A program made the translations under genes and the position numbers. A DNA stretch of 64,000 bases from Lutraria lutraria (Eukaryota > Mollusca > Bivalvia > Venerida > Mactridae), in assembly GCA_964023205.1 (NCBI GenBank), contig OZ026834.1, positions 30,356,756 to 30,420,755 on the forward strand. The letters are read 5' to 3'. The notes beneath the pieces were generated by a model. The model was not told where the DNA came from. It made no database searches and saw only the letters and a list, made by a program, of their open reading frames with translations. Of this stretch, positions 11,791-24,822 are shown in pieces (position 1 is the first letter of the stretch; each line of letters begins with the position of its first letter).

Positions 11791-14220
11791 GTGTGGTAGA
11801 TATTTGTTAGGATGTAGGAGGTAGAATAGATCAAGTGTTGTGTTCTCAATTATCGTGCCTCTTTGCTCGCAGTGTTTATGGCAGAATTGTACGTTTGTAT
11901 GTGATAAGTGGTAAGCATTAAGTAATAAGCAAGTAAAATGCGTAGGTTTGTTCATACGTTAGTTATCTTTTGTCTCGTTGAAGATGACCGATGTACATCA
12001 TTGTTCATGTTAAACGTTTAGATGAGTAATTTTCACAAATAGTGTATTCTTTTGGAAAGCTCTGCAGGAAATATCAAATTATAGCCACAGGTTCCTATTC
12101 TGATTCATGTTCTGAAAATAAACATGTCCATGTGGAATAGTTTGTTGCTATATTGGCACACTCACATGTGGAGGCATTAGGTTATAGCATTTGTCAGTTT
12201 GAACTATCAAAACCTACAGCTTGATTTAGGAGGTACTTGTAACCACAAATGGTATTATACCAGATCACTAAGGTAATTACAACATGTCTGTAACAGATTA
12301 AACGCTTACTTTATATGGCTCTTCCATTTCCATAAATGATTGGAGATCGAGCTTATTATATCCTGAATCTATAATTGTAATGAGAAACAACATGGAATTT
12401 CGGTACTAGGTCAGTGGGTTAAAAAATGCGCGGCACTAACATGTATTATTATCTTGAGATATCTAAAAATGTTCCAATTCTGCCTGACACTAAAGCTTAA
12501 ATGGCTTGAGGGTTTTATATATCGTATTTGTTTTGGTTGAGTATTTTTCAAATTATAGCTAATGAATTGTTCAATTTAAATGCACCCATGAAAATGAAAA
12601 GGTATTTAAGATCAGCTATTACTTGGGTCTGACTTTTATGGAACTGAAGGGTAATTAAACGTTTTATTGACATTGACACGACATTAAAGAGAGCGAATAA
12701 CTGACATAATAAAAGAAATATGTTTCATAGTTTGTGGTGAACGTCTTTTGCTATTGGAATGTTTATGATACAGCTGGTATGCGATAAATCTATAATGCCT
12801 TCGTCCATTATAATGGCCATGAAGGTCGGTTAGTTTAATCAGATTAATAATAATACTGATATCGAAATGATTACAGGATTAAAACGCCTTGCTGGCTGAA
12901 AAACAATACGCATGTTGTGAATGTACCTTCAATGGAACTAAATATATAAAAGGTCATACTAAAAATAAATGAATTGCAAGGTTGATTCAGGCAGTTAACG
13001 GCACAGTTTAAATTTAAATTGACAGTTCATGTCCAAAATTAGGCACATTCGCACAAACAAGGTATGTTAAATACAAAAGAAGTTAATTTGGCCACCACTT
13101 ATTGACACTGAAAAACTAATTACGTCTTTATCAGGTTATGTTCTCTCTTAATGCATTTCAATCCGGATTAAAACTTAGAGGAACTGCGTACGGTCGTCCA
13201 GCAACAAAATAAACAGTTCATTTAAGGTGCATTAAGAGTTCTTATTGATTGTTGATGTCATTCTGACAAGAGGCAAAGGTATCAAAACATGTTATGATTT
13301 AAATCTGTTTAATTGCAAACAACATAGTTCGCCCTTGACTCCAGATAATGATGTTCAACTTAGTTCATTTCAAACTCTCTATAAAAGAACGTTTGTTTGA
13401 AGTTAGTTGTGTACGTACCAAAGAATAATTGATTGAATATATTTTTTTCTTTCGAATTTTACCATCTTTTTAAATGTATGATGTGCTTTGGCATGCTTAA
13501 CATTATATGACTTCACCAAATTATGTAATGATATAAAACCTACACTCGGCGAGCTAAACATGGCTTGTATTTGATTTACTTTTTTAGTTACACAATATTC
13601 TGTCCATACATTTTATTTTTAAGTGTTTGACTTTGTTCATCCCTCCTCGGGTTGGATAATAGCTATACTTGCATGAAGCAACATCTCAGCGAAAAGAAAA
13701 ATGTCCTCTAACATATATCACTTTAAACCCATTAATTAGTCATGAATATCGCAATCTAGATCTGTAAATGGGCGGTCTCGTAGTGCACTTAATCTGTCGA
13801 GAAATTACGACTGTATTCAAATATTGAACTGACACCTTGTAGGTCTGAGTTTGTCTCAGTAAGAATTGATTGACTGTGTTACATGCGCATAATTCCAGGA
13901 TTATTTAATTATCCTCTCCCGGCTTCAGTCAAGCTCAGCTTTAAATGAATAGGATAGGATTTCCATGGGAGGTGCTTTCTAACCATCCTCTGTATTTAAT
14001 TAATGTCAATCCATAAATGTGAAACAAAAATAGCACTCATACAATCATACTGTAATCATCTGCATTCATGACTACCGTATAATTTTCTTGTTTCTATCAA
14101 TAGCTTGGAATTCGCCCTTCATGCTTCCATTCTTATCTCTTTAACTGATACAGTTTGAAATGTGCAATATGTTTAGTAATTATATGTCATGGAATAGAGG
14201 AGAGAGATGTTTTATATGTG
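11791..14220. other. AT-rich DNA without supported features
   Basis: I see no exon with convincing splice sites, no tandem array and no full mobile element in this stretch. Base composition is uniform. Confidence 0.5.
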
Positions 14221-14456
14221 TTTGTTTCATCGGGTTTTACGCCATTTTCAACATTATTTCAGTCATATCGTGGCGGGCAGTTATCCTAACCAGCTTTCTT
14301 GGACTTCATTTAGGTTTTAACCTGTACAAACCACATTCTATCCGTAAGCTTCTGCCAAGCTATCCCACATAATTCAGAGGTGGAGGACAGTTTAACATAG
14401 GATGTAATATCTTCGGTCAAATTTATCACAGACAATTTATCCTCGCCCGGGGAAAT
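14221..14456 (-). mobile_element. SINE-A copy, 5' truncated
   Basis: On the - strand it runs from the middle of the body to the 3' end …GGCGTAAAACCCGATGAAAC. The conserved blocks are CAGAGGTGGAGGACA (read on +) and 'GACTGAAGATATTACATCCT'. It matches 49773-50071 and lacks the tRNA head. An open frame of 70 codons on the + strand is a shadow of the repeat. Confidence 0.8.
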
Positions 14457-15215
14457 GTGTTATAACGTGATCTTACTATACTGCTTGATTATGAAGATTT
14501 TCATGCCAATCGTTCCTTATGTAGTTATTTTCAAAGTCAGCATATGTACCACGTGCATCACCAAATACATTTATCGTACCTTATCATTCATACCCCGTAT
14601 GAAAAGCTAGCTTAGAGATGAACAACAATATCAGGAGTTTATTCAATCTATTTGAACTATATTTTTATCATGCCACCTATTAACACTATATACCATTACT
14701 AGTGTCACATACCGATCATGAAAAACAAGCCTGATTTTTGTTATCAGCAAGATTATTTATAGAATCTAATAACAGTTTCATAATTAGGTCTAAAAGCGAT
14801 TCAAAAAATGATTACGACAAGGAGTGACATATCGACAATTTAAAGCAGGTATCGGTTAGCACGCTGTTGGAACTGTTAGTCAGGTATTGGAATTTGAATG
14901 AATTACTACCTTTTATTATTTTACTGATACAAATGTATAATGAATCTCTATATTAAGATTAAAGTATTGAGATGGTTTTTATGATTAGCAAGTAAAATAC
15001 ATACAAGAAATTGGTCCTTTGAATAAGGTAGTCTTATATAAAGTGGTCTTTTAAATAAGGTGTTTTTAAATAAAGTGATCTTTTGAATAAAGGTGTTTTT
15101 CAATAAAGTAGACAGCAATTGGGAAGCTCCGCGCAAAACTGTGCGTGTTAGAAATATTAAAAACAAATGAAGTATATGACTGGTCATGTGTATGAAATAT
15201 GAAAGAACAAAAATA

Positions 15216-15564
15216 TACGGAATCCTGTTAGTGCCATGTCGAATGTCGTCCGTCGCCCCACAAACGCGACGCACGACAACGCGATACGACAATGCGACAA
15301 CGCGATACGACAATGCGACAACACGATACGACGCTCGACAACGCTATACGACATTGTAATATATCGTGCCAAAATTGGCCACTCAACATCACGACATTTT
15401 GACAAATGTCGTATCGCATTGTCGTCCGTCGTATCGCATTGTCGAGCGTTGTATCGCGTTGTCGCATTGTCGTATCGCGTTGTCGCATTGTCGTATCGCG
15501 TTGTCGTGCGTCGCGTTTGTTGGGCGACGGACGACATTCGACATGGCACTAACAGGATTCCGTA
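15216..15564. repeat. 349-bp imperfect palindrome (fold-back)
   Basis: The left arm starts TACGGAATCCTGTTAGTGCC and the right arm ends with its exact complement. The arms, about 140 bp, are made of iterated CGACAACGCGATACGACAAT-like blocks that pair across a spacer near 15355-15410. CpG is very frequent, in strong contrast to the flanks. Short A/T direct repeats (AAAAATA and AAAATA) flank the ends and may be a target duplication. Long open frames in several frames on both strands come from the stop-poor CGA/CGT blocks and are not genes. Confidence 0.85.
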
Positions 15565-15778
15565 AAAATATGTACTTAAGCTTTAATTAAAATGTATCAG
15601 ACATGTGAATGGGCCGAATGTGACATAACAACTGTAGTTTCTACATGGAGTGTGACTTATTTTTATAATTATAGAGCGATAAAATGAAAATCAGCCATTT
15701 TTTTAAAAGGCCATTTCTTCCCCAGATCCCTTCCCCCCTGATTTTTTTTTTCATTTTATATATCTACATCTTTCGCTT

Positions 15779-16176
15779 AACGTCTTATGATCATACTTCT
15801 TAGTTTATCCTTACGTCTATAAGTTCATATTTCTGAGTTAAGTCTTTTGTTCATATTTCTGGGTTTATACTTACGTCTGTACGTTCATATTTTTAAGTTA
15901 AGTCTTTATGTTCATATCTCCGAGTTTATACTTACGTCTGTACGTTTATACCTGTATGTTCATATGTTCTGAGTCTGTACTTACGTGACTGAGTTTATGC
16001 TTACGTCTGTACGTTCATATTTCTGAGTTAAGTCTTTGTGTCCATGTTTCTGTATTTATACTTACGTCTGTACGTTCATATTTGCGTTTATGTTTACGTT
16101 TCTGAGTTTATACTTACGTCTGTATGTTCATATTTCTGAGTTTATACTTAAGTTTCTGAGTCATGCTTACGTCTAT
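15779..16176 (+). repeat. Degenerate tandem array, unit about 30-36 bp
   Basis: Repeated variants of TTACGTCTGTACGTTCAT plus ATTTCTGAGTTTATA fill about 400 bp, with unit length varying between copies. It starts some 215 bp after the palindrome and ends 65 bp before the 37-bp satellite. Confidence 0.85.
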
Positions 16177-16240
16177 ACCAGTGTGGGGAATCCTCGTGAT
16201 CTAGTGACGTCCCGAGTTTTCTGTCCTTCGAACTAGGAAA

Positions 16241-16886
16241 ACAAGCGGTGTCGTAAGAATAACACGTCGTTTTATTTACAAGCGGTGTCGTGAGAATAAC
16301 ACGTCGTTTTATTTATAAGCGTTGTCGTGAGAATAACACGTCGTCGTATTTGCAAACAGTGTCATGAGAATTATACGTCGTTTTATTTACAAGCGGTGTC
16401 GTAAGAATAACACGTCGTCGTATTTACAAACGGTGTCATGAGAATTATACGTCGTTTTATTTACAAACGGTGTCGTAAGAATAACACGTCGTCGTATTTA
16501 CAAACGGTATCATGAGAATAACACGTCGTTTTATTTACAAGCGGTGTCGTGAGAATAACACGTCGTCGTATTTGCAAACGGTGTCATGAGAATTATACGT
16601 CGTTTTATTTACAAGCGGTGTCGTAAGAATAACACGTCGTCGTATTTACAAACGGTGTCGTAAGAATAACACGTCGTCGCATTTACAAACGGTGTCGTAA
16701 GAATAACACGTCGTTTTATTTACAAGCGGTGTCGTAAGAATAACACGTCGTTTTATTTACTAGCGGTGTCGTAAGAATAACACGTCGTCGTATTTACAAA
16801 CGGTGTCGTCAGAATAACACGTCGTTTTATTTACAAGCGGTGTCGTAAGAATAACACGTCGTATTATTTACAAGTGATGTCGTAAA
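16241..16886 (+). repeat. 37-bp satellite array, about 17 copies
   Basis: The unit contains GGTGTCGTAAGAATAACACG followed by TCGTTTTATTTACAAGC. Two alternating versions occur, one with CGTTTTATTTAC and one with CGTCGTATTTAC. The period, measured directly between copies, is 37 bp. The unit is clearly homologous to the 40-bp units at 41306-43510, which carry one more CGT triplet. Confidence 0.93.
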
Positions 16887-17141
16887 TTATTCTCCTTCAG
16901 AGGCGATTGTTCACAGCTGAATAGAAAGGAACACTGCATATTTTGTAAACAACGTGTGGAATCCATTGAACTGGATGTACCATGTACATATATCGACAAT
17001 ATGGTTGATTAATAAGTTAGGATTCCGACTCACAAAATGATTATCTAAAATGGGACAATACAGATTTTGGAAATATATTATAACTTTTATAGGATTCTAT
17101 GATATACCATTAGATCTTTTAAAACACTAACATTCATTTGA

Positions 17142-17560
17142 GTTATGTTCTCGGTAAATCTGCATTGAACACTATGGGAGTAACCCATTTCTCAAAGATT
17201 AAAGAAGAAAAAACATGCATTTCAGTGATAACTCATGGTAAAAAGATGCAGTAACGCAGTGTCTATCTAATTTAAGCCAGAAGCTTGTTTCATACTGATT
17301 TATTCAACTCGTTCAATAAATTCAATATGGAATCCACACTCATTTAATATCTTCTATGTCTATCTAATTTGAGAAAGACAATTATAGATCACCATGCAAT
17401 ATCTGAAGAAATGAATGATTTTCTATTTTTCAACAATGGGAAGATGCAACTCTAATAAGCGTTTGAAAATTATGACGTAGGTAACTATAAAAAATAAAGA
17501 TAATTGGGCAATACTATTTTTGTAATATTAATATCTTGTGTAGCATTGAATAGATACGTA
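17142..17560 (+). mobile_element. Interspersed repeat, copy 1
   Basis: Ordered blocks shared with 37155-37480: AAGATTAAAGA, ATCATGGTAAAAAGA (here ACTCATGGTAAAAAGA), TCACCATGCAATAT, TTTTCAACAA and GTAACTAT. Spacing is similar, so these are two old copies of one element. Its class is unknown and no termini or coding frame were found. Confidence 0.6.
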
Positions 17561-18471
17561 AGAAAAGAACAGTGTTAATGATGTATTCCCTTGATAGCGA
17601 TCAAAAGGTCAAACACTATTGTAAGAAAAAATGTATCTATTTTGATCTGCCTAAATACGCTTGCCACAGCTAGCCACAGCTTGACACATCATTAGATCTT
17701 TCTTCTCAAGCTCCGGGAACTTCTACTTTTGTACCCATAATGCTGTTAGCCAGGATTAAGAGCATATAATTATTTCGTTTCAGTGACGCTAATGATTTGC
17801 TTCGTAACAATTTTACAGATAGATAGACGATTGCTTACTAGACCGTGTATCGTAAAAAACTGACGTCATTCTTAGATTCCAGACTTAACTGTTAAATATT
17901 TACATTTGTTATGAAGTGGGTGGTAGTATCAATTTGAGAAAGAAAATGTAAACAAATTTAATGCAGACCTCCTTTAGCTTGGCTATTATAGTGTAAACAT
18001 ATAGCGTATTTTATTACACATTGATTCCTTTGATTTCTTACATGCGTGGCGTATGGTGCATGAAAACCTTGCTTCGCCAGGTACAATCGGTGCAGTCATC
18101 TATCATATTCATTACAGTGTAGATAATGACCATATCAACTTGCACTTATTGACCTGAATCAATATCAGCGACTAGTCATGTCTTGTTAATTAACCAATCG
18201 TCCGAAGTACAAGTTGTCCGAGATAATGAACATTTACATACAAAAACTGACAAGTATACGTAGCATACTTCGGCAAGGCTGGCACTCTTAGCTGAACTCA
18301 ACTGTAAACAATAAATCCTACTTCAGTGTGTGTCCATTCGAAATCACATTGATTCGAAATCTACGGACGGCCCAAAGTGTTCCGAATGAAGGTGATTCAA
18401 AAGTGTGATTATGTTTACAAATCAGGATTTTTTCTATTTTCCGTGGTTCGTCCTACTTTGTCTTCTGTTAG

Positions 18472-18591
18472 ACACGTTCTGTTAAAATTGATGTTTATTA
18501 CTCGAATGACTGACGTACGATTGTTCTGTGAATCTGAATTACTTGTCAAATATCCGGGAACTATTCGACAATTGTTGCTTTTATTCCCATG
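18472..18591 (+). CDS. Candidate internal exon, unrecognised
   Basis: A long pyrimidine-rich tract leads to AG at 18470-18471. The segment of 120 nt ends at a consensus donor (CCATG|GTAAGT). Only the frame starting after one base is open (39 codons, with segments FITRMTDVRLFCESELL and KYPGTIRQLL). Both splice sites are among the best in the window. The protein is not recognised and no partner exon was identified. Confidence 0.33.
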
Positions 18592-18980
18592 GTAAGTGGC
18601 ATCAAGCGGGGAAATTTAGCACGGCATAACAAATAAATCACTGAGAGAACATACGACTCGGATTTGTGATCGTAATGACGTGTTGATCATTTTTATTGCA
18701 AAGAAAACTACCAGAATATATTATAACCAATCAATTACGAAAACATAAGCCTTTATTATTTATTAATGTACCGATTTTTTGTATTTTGTTTTCTGAATTG
18801 AATATGATATATATATTTCCATAAGAAATCAGTCTTTACGCAAACCCAAGAGCCCACAGCCCGGGCATAGTAAATTTCAATACGGGCTGGTTAACTTTCT
18901 AAAAAATGTGTATTCAGGTTAGTGGTAAATTGTTTGTTTTTAATAGTCCACATACAGTTCGGGCTAGTGCTACAAAAATA

Positions 18981-19057
18981 TTATTTCGAACTCTGAGGAA
19001 TTGCTTTAGTTCCTCCTCGTTTTCTGAATCCGTTCGAGTTACTTCCTCTAATCATGT
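18981..19057 (-). CDS. Candidate short terminal exon, unrecognised
   Basis: On the - strand an acceptor (…gtgcttactag) at 19059-19058 opens 24 codons to TAA at 18983-18981. The peptide is polar and basic (IRGSNSNGFRKRGGTK). AATAAA motifs on the - strand near 18755-18770 follow about 215 bases later. It is short, and the support is composition plus signals only. Confidence 0.28.
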
Positions 19058-21081
19058 CTAGTAAGCACTCATATAAAATAAAACAAACGTGTTTGTTTCA
19101 TTTAATTAAGGCATAGAAGCATTTGTAAATACAAAATGCACTTTCAAATAATATTATTACAGAGATAAGCCTCGTGTTTATAGAAAAAAACTTGGCAGTT
19201 ATCACATTTTATCTTAAGTAAAATAACACCATATGTTCAATTACAACCACATGTCGATGATGTAACTGATGTTCTATGTTTTATACTAATATTTTATAAA
19301 ACCCATTGAAAACTGGTTATCGGCCAAATGTTTGTGTTTAGTCCCAATGGATGATTATTGTCATTTTGTAACGTTTAGAATGATTCTTAGGTCGTATCAA
19401 TCTATACTGATCAGGAAAATGTTCAGTATAAGGAAGATCGCTTGTTGTACCGCGCATGCGCAAGATAATGAATCTTTGCGGTTGTCGTGAAAATTTCTCT
19501 CGCTCAGAAAATGTTGCACTGTACACAGTCTAGGACTAAGGACAGGGTTCTCATTAGACTTGGAAAGTTGAGGGTCAAATATTTCCCTTGGCTAATAATA
19601 ATTTTAAGAGTCAAATACTCAAGAATCAAAAGCTTTATTTTACTAATTTCAAGAGTCAAAATGCCATTTTAAGGGTCAAATAAAAGCCCTCACTAAGGAG
19701 TAATCGATGCTACAAGTACAGAAATCAGCCCTCAGTAAATAATTGGGAATGTATGGACACAGACTTTCGATAGATAAGATCAAAAATCGTGACTATCTCT
19801 CTTGCCATGTGTGTGTTATTTAATTCCTTTTCACTGCCTTGACGTGTTCATTGCGTTGCGTTTATCTAAAATGTGCTTATTCACTTGAAAACGTAAACAC
19901 ATATCTAAAGATAACCGGCGGTGCGTGCTGTCTGGCTTTCTTTCCAGTAGCCGGTGTGATGGAATCTTGCAGCCATGCAATTACGATGAACTCTGCAACA
20001 GAACGGCGCTCCCAAAGAGCATGACTGTTGCCTACCCCAAAACATAAGTTTTAGCATATATACAAGTACTGTTGGTTCTATTTATTTTATGCCGATTTCA
20101 CATATTTCCTATTTTCAATGTTGTGCACATCTTCAGATATTGCGGCATATATTATATGAATTTGTACTACCATACGTGTGATAAAGCTTTAACATATTAA
20201 TTGACTAGTTTTTGGCGGCTTTTCCTACTTTGGTATCAAACGAACGCACATATAGATAATCATATAATTGTATAATATTAAGTAACATTAAAATGTTAGC
20301 TCAAAGTGGCATGTGTGATAGATTGGAAGTGTTTGTCGAGAAAACCGGAAGTTTGATTCTTCTATATTAAGCATACATGACGTCACCAGAAATAAAATTG
20401 ATATCCAAAGTTCTATGTTATTTATACGTCCGTCCATGCGTCCGCCTGCCAATGCTGCATTTACCAGTTCTAGACAAACAGATAATACGTCAAAGTATTC
20501 GCGTTTGTAAACAAATAAACTATGTGTTTCAGATATGTATAAGAAATTATATCACGTGATAAATGTGTCTACTCAGTGGTTGTGTTAAAGTATGAAGTGC
20601 CAAGAGCAATTATTTTGATGGTGTTATTTTAAGCTGTGAATTACAGATAAGTAAGTTCCCCTCGTAATCTAAATATGTTTTATCTTTTCTTGACACAAGC
20701 GCAATTTTACGTATTTTGCCATATTTCTGCCAATTTTGTTGCAAATATGTTTTTTTGAAGAGCTATTTCGACTGATAAAATTAAAATGACGATATTTTCT
20801 GTCGTGTGTCTGCAATGCGTCTTTTTATCATTATTACTGACCTTCATGTTTGTATGCTTTGTACACTGCTTAAATCAACCCTTGCTCTGTTTTTAATCAA
20901 ACGACCAATTACATATCATGTATTTTATTTATCAAAGAAGTTAAACATTCAAAGTATGTTCTTAGTTTGGTACAAGTTTCATGTCATAAAGCTATAGTTT
21001 CATGAAATAATTGTTATTTTTAGCTGAGCTGTTTTTATTTTTTATTTATTATTTTTATTATTATAATTTGGAAGAGGAAGA

Positions 21082-21264
21082 AAAAGTCGAGCTATTGTGA
21101 TCACTGCGTCGTATGTGTCGTGTCTGTCTGCGTCTTTTCAAAAACAAAATGTAGTCTGAAACTACGTTAGATAGCAACATGAATTTTAACTTCATAAGTG
21201 GATGTGTCTCACTGAGGGGGGGGGTGAACAGACGAGCGTTGGCACCACTCGCGGCGCTCTTGTT
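21082..21264 (+). mobile_element. Short non-autonomous element, Helitron-like 3' end (copy 1)
   Basis: It shares both ends with 33620-33783: the start AGTCGA(G/T)CTATTGTGAT plus CACTGCGTCGT, and the end GGTGAACAGA(C/T)GAGCG…CGGCGCTCTTGTT. The middles differ. The end contains a GAGCG…CGCTC hairpin a few bases before the terminus, as in rolling-circle transposons. Classification is inference. Confidence 0.5.
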
Positions 21265-21332
21265 TTTTCGGATGAGAAGTTCGAAACCCAACAATTGTCG
21301 TTAAAGAATATTTACTGAAACAATGTACCGCG

Positions 21333-21606
21333 GTACGTATCGCCCTATCTGTACCATTATGTGTGCGGAACATATCGCGTATCTGCCAACCTGTACCGTG
21401 ATGTGTGCGGAACGTATCGCGTATCTGCCAACCTGTACCATGATGTGTGCGGAACATATCGCGTATCTGCCAACCTGTACCGTGATGTGTGCGGAACATA
21501 TCGCGTATCTGCCAACCTGTACCGTGATGTGTGCGGAATATATCGCGTATCTGCCTACCTGTACCGTGATGTGTGCGGAACGTATCGCGTATCTGCCTAT
21601 CTGCAT
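21333..21606 (+). repeat. 42-bp tandem array, about 6.5 copies
   Basis: The unit contains ACCGTGATGTGTGCGGAACA and TATCGCGTATCTGCCAACCTGT. Copies are over 90% identical. Because 42 is a multiple of 3 and the unit lacks stops in several frames, three or four overlapping open frames of 95-126 codons arise on both strands. They are by-products of the period, not evidence of a gene. Confidence 0.93.
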
Positions 21607-22698
21607 CGTAAGTACAATGTCACTACGATTCCTAAACAACAGTGTTATCATTCCACCAACAGCAGAAAATTGTTTCAACAAAAACAGAAACCCATAGGAA
21701 TCATAGATCGTAACAAAAATTGATCAGTTCAATTTGAGTTGAAGGTAAAGGACAAAGAAGTAAAAGTCCCATTTCCCTTCTGTGCCTTCATTATACTTTA
21801 CACTTTGTCTATTATTTGATTCTTTTGTTAAGTTCATTTGTTGATAGTTTTATTAAAACTTGATTTATAGAACAATGCCAGAGATGATAAAACAGTCAGT
21901 GGTACAGATGTTGAACACATTTCTGAGATAAAACTGCTGGGTTCCGTGAGCATAGCCATTAACAATGTAGTTGAACCTTTTATCTGTTTGTATGCCAAGT
22001 AAATTAGCAAGAATGGCACAATTAGAAAGATGATTGTCAATGGCTAAATCAAAATAAGTGCTTCCATAAATGTGAAGTGACAATTGACAAAAGGTCATAT
22101 AAAGTTTTTCTGCCCGTATTCATCTGCGTATGTAATGATGCCATATTGTTTTCAATTTAGTTGTCATTCTCAGTATTGATATATGTCGAGACAAGCAGTT
22201 ATAACGAATGTTTGTTATTTGTTATTTCAACTAGGATATGACAGGTATTTGTTTATATCAACTTTAAGATAACAGTTAAGTTACATATTATTTTATGGCG
22301 TATCGACTACTGATGGTTATGCAGTGCGCATTTAAATAGGTCATACATGCGCATGCAACAAGTATAATGGATGTGAAAAAAAATATAATATGAAGAAATT
22401 AATATAATGGACATCGGTGACTCTGAAAGCCAGCATAATGTTCACACGTCTTCCACTTTTCTTTTATTAATGTACATAATTATATAAAATAATGTTATCT
22501 AAAGTATACCTGCATCCATAAGATAAGAAAGTTTTATCATATATAATATTTATGATTTGATATTGCAGTTGAAATATGCACAAAATAATACTTTAAACAA
22601 ATGTATTAATACCTGCAGGGACGTTTATATGTTGTTACCATTAATGGACAAAATATAAGTCAAGTACAAGTATGTCATTTACTGACTAACTACTAACA

Positions 22699-22777
22699 AT
22701 GGGAAGCACGGAATTTACGCACGTGATTTCTGTGGTTGCTCTATTAGTTACTTATCAACGGTTTCCATGGGGACGTT
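22699..22777 (+). CDS. Candidate first exon, small membrane protein
   Basis: The ATG at 22699 has a good context (AACAATGGG) and opens 26 codons plus one base to a donor GTAAGC at 22778. The peptide is MGSTEFTHVI followed by SVVALLVTYQRFPWGR, a short hydrophobic signal/anchor-like start. It ends phase 1, which matches the entry phase of the exons at 23463-23542 and 26637-26818. Joining to the latter gives an 86-residue protein with two hydrophobic segments. No family was recognised, and intermediate exons may have been missed. Confidence 0.38.
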
Positions 22778-23462
22778 GTAAGCAATTTTCGTGACCAGAT
22801 ACAAGTTTCAATCTCATACAGGAAGTGTTTATTGACAAGTAAATGGTTTGTAATTATTTACCAAAGCTGCACGTCCACTTACATACCATCTGAACCAACC
22901 AAGATAGCCTTAGTACATCGAAATACTTTATACTATTATTATCAAGGAATCGTTTTGAGTATTGATGTATTGATTTCATTCTTGACTAAGCAGGAAATTT
23001 GAAATGATATAAGACTAAATATATATACTGTATATACCGTGATTGTACTAAACACAACGGAAGACAGTATCACCATATTGATACACAGAACAATAGATAG
23101 CGGTTTTGACCACAAATTAAATGAAGAAACGCAATTAATCAATTGTCTTTTTTACAAGGTGTAAATTTACAAGTATATAAGTCATATTATTATTTCTAGT
23201 ATTCAAAACCGGGAACAAAAGCACACTGATGCAGATAATATAATGCGGCCTTTAAGCACGGTGCGCCTTTGCCCAAAAACTTTTGTCTTGTATCAAAATT
23301 TGCCATTGATCACGTGGTAGTCTTCGTTCTAAGGAAACCTTTAAGTATATCACAAGCGATGGTGAATAACATTGAAGTAATTGCTTGCGAATTATATTCC
23401 AAATATCATGGTTGATATCTCATCTAACTTAAGTAATTTATGTAGTAATTTGTATCTTTTAG

Positions 23463-23542
23463 TCAGGCGTCTGGCAGACAGAACATTTAATGATGCGAGT
23501 GGTTCTTGGATAAGGCTAGATGAATTTGTATCCGCAATTTAA
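23463..23542 (+). CDS. Candidate alternative terminal exon
   Basis: The acceptor 'gtatcttttag' opens 25 codons, entered with 2 bases, to TAA at 23540-23542. The peptide (RRLADRTFNDASGS, then WIRLDEFVSAI) is protein-like. Its end resembles the second half of an EF-hand loop, but the spacing is one residue off, so I do not name it. An AATAAA lies about 200 bases downstream. The phase is compatible with the exon at 22699-22777, so it could be an alternative 3' end of that gene or belong to another. Confidence 0.3.
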
Positions 23543-24757
23543 GATTTTAATTGTTGCAAGAGTGGAAGAGAGGAGACTGACATAGTCTCCAGACGACGAA
23601 TCTATACTGTTGTTCAATGGGTCACATAATTATGGCAGACACAGACATTATTTTTTTGATCCGTAAAAACATGCCCGGGTAATTGGTATGTTCATTATTA
23701 AATTGACTCAATTGTAGAATGCCAAAAAACAATTTTGAAAATAAAAACTTTCTTGATGGCAGCAGGGCTGTTATTAAATGTTAATTTTATTGGCATCTAT
23801 GATCACTTGGTAATGATTACTGAATAATAACCACTAGCCCCTCACCGCTATTTTATGTTCGAATCTGACCTGGATCTTACAAAGTTCATATTTAAATATA
23901 TTTTTCCAGTTAGAACTTGAGTGGTCGGTGGTTCTTCTAAGGTGCACGCCTTGGGTCATTCTCCGCCGTTACGTCTTGAAAAGTTGCCGTAACTCTAGCT
24001 GTTGATACGACGTCAATCCCCAGTAAAATAAAATCGGTTAAATGTATTGATATCTCACGAATATGGAAATAGATTAAATCAAACTTTAAACTTACATATA
24101 GCAAATTAATTATGGCATATTTCAGCTACTTAACATTTGCTGTACATGTTTCCTTTACCTATTCGAAACGTCGACACATATTTCATAAACAGCGGAACGG
24201 AAGAACGGAAGGTTGGCCCATTCGCTAACAATGATCATCGCACAGAATTACGGATTTTGATAGGTGAGCGATAATATATATGGCATCGGCTATGATCTCT
24301 AAAGTGACAGACCTTTTTATTTTTTAATTATATTTTAAGTTCTGAGATCTAGTTAAAATGAAAATGAAACTATACAGATACTGAAACAAAAACCTAGGAT
24401 CGGTAAAAAAGGAAAACGGAAACAATTATGCTTGCCTTATGGGAGTACTTGGTGTTCTTTTTATTTGTACTTGAAACATTTAAGTTACCTTCATCTTATT
24501 TTATGGAACCTAAATGGATAAAGCTCTCAGCATTATAGTGCAACAGAAAAACGTGAGTTGTGTTGTCACTGTCACGTTTAATTTATGCTCCAACTCACGC
24601 GTGATGTTACGAGAATTTAGACACTCCTGTTAGAAATTTAACATCATCAAAGCAAAAAAAATCTGTAATGTCATAATATCTTTTTTCAAAATGTGTTTCC
24701 CGAATCACATGATTGTATTAGACAAGTTTTAGTTGTCACAAAATGTTTACATAAATC

Positions 24758-24758
24758 T

Positions 24759-24793
<35 letters not shown>

Positions 24794-24822
24794 AGAGAGA
24801 GAGAGAGGGGGGGGGAGAGACT
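24758..24822 (+). repeat. (GA)n/(G)n microsatellite
   Basis: Two GA runs are each followed by a run of about 8-10 G, in a duplicated arrangement. Confidence 0.9.

Noticed and set aside
15184..15590. Several open frames with repetitive Arg/Thr/Asp peptides
   Set aside because: They arise from the CGA/CGT-rich palindrome on both strands. There is no splice or start support.
17690..17780. Short - strand terminal segments open in two frames (HYGYKSRSSRSLRRKI or IMGTKVEVPGA)
   Set aside because: They are too short, and two frames are equally plausible. Expected by chance.
19445..19462. NRF1-type site CGCGCATGCGCA and overlapping - strand frames
   Set aside because: A perfect motif, but no first exon or CpG island accompanies it, and two conflicting open frames cover it.
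21209..21723. Four overlapping open frames of 95-126 codons on both strands
   Set aside because: They follow from a stop-poor 42-bp tandem unit whose length is divisible by three.
21865..22098. 77-codon - strand frame (with NHLSNCAILANLLGIQ)
   Set aside because: It is partly protein-like, but a second - strand frame overlaps it, there are no splice signals, and no family was recognised.
22761..22774. X-box-like GTTTCCATGGGGAC
   Set aside because: It matches the palindrome poorly in the second half and lies inside the candidate first exon at 22699-22777.
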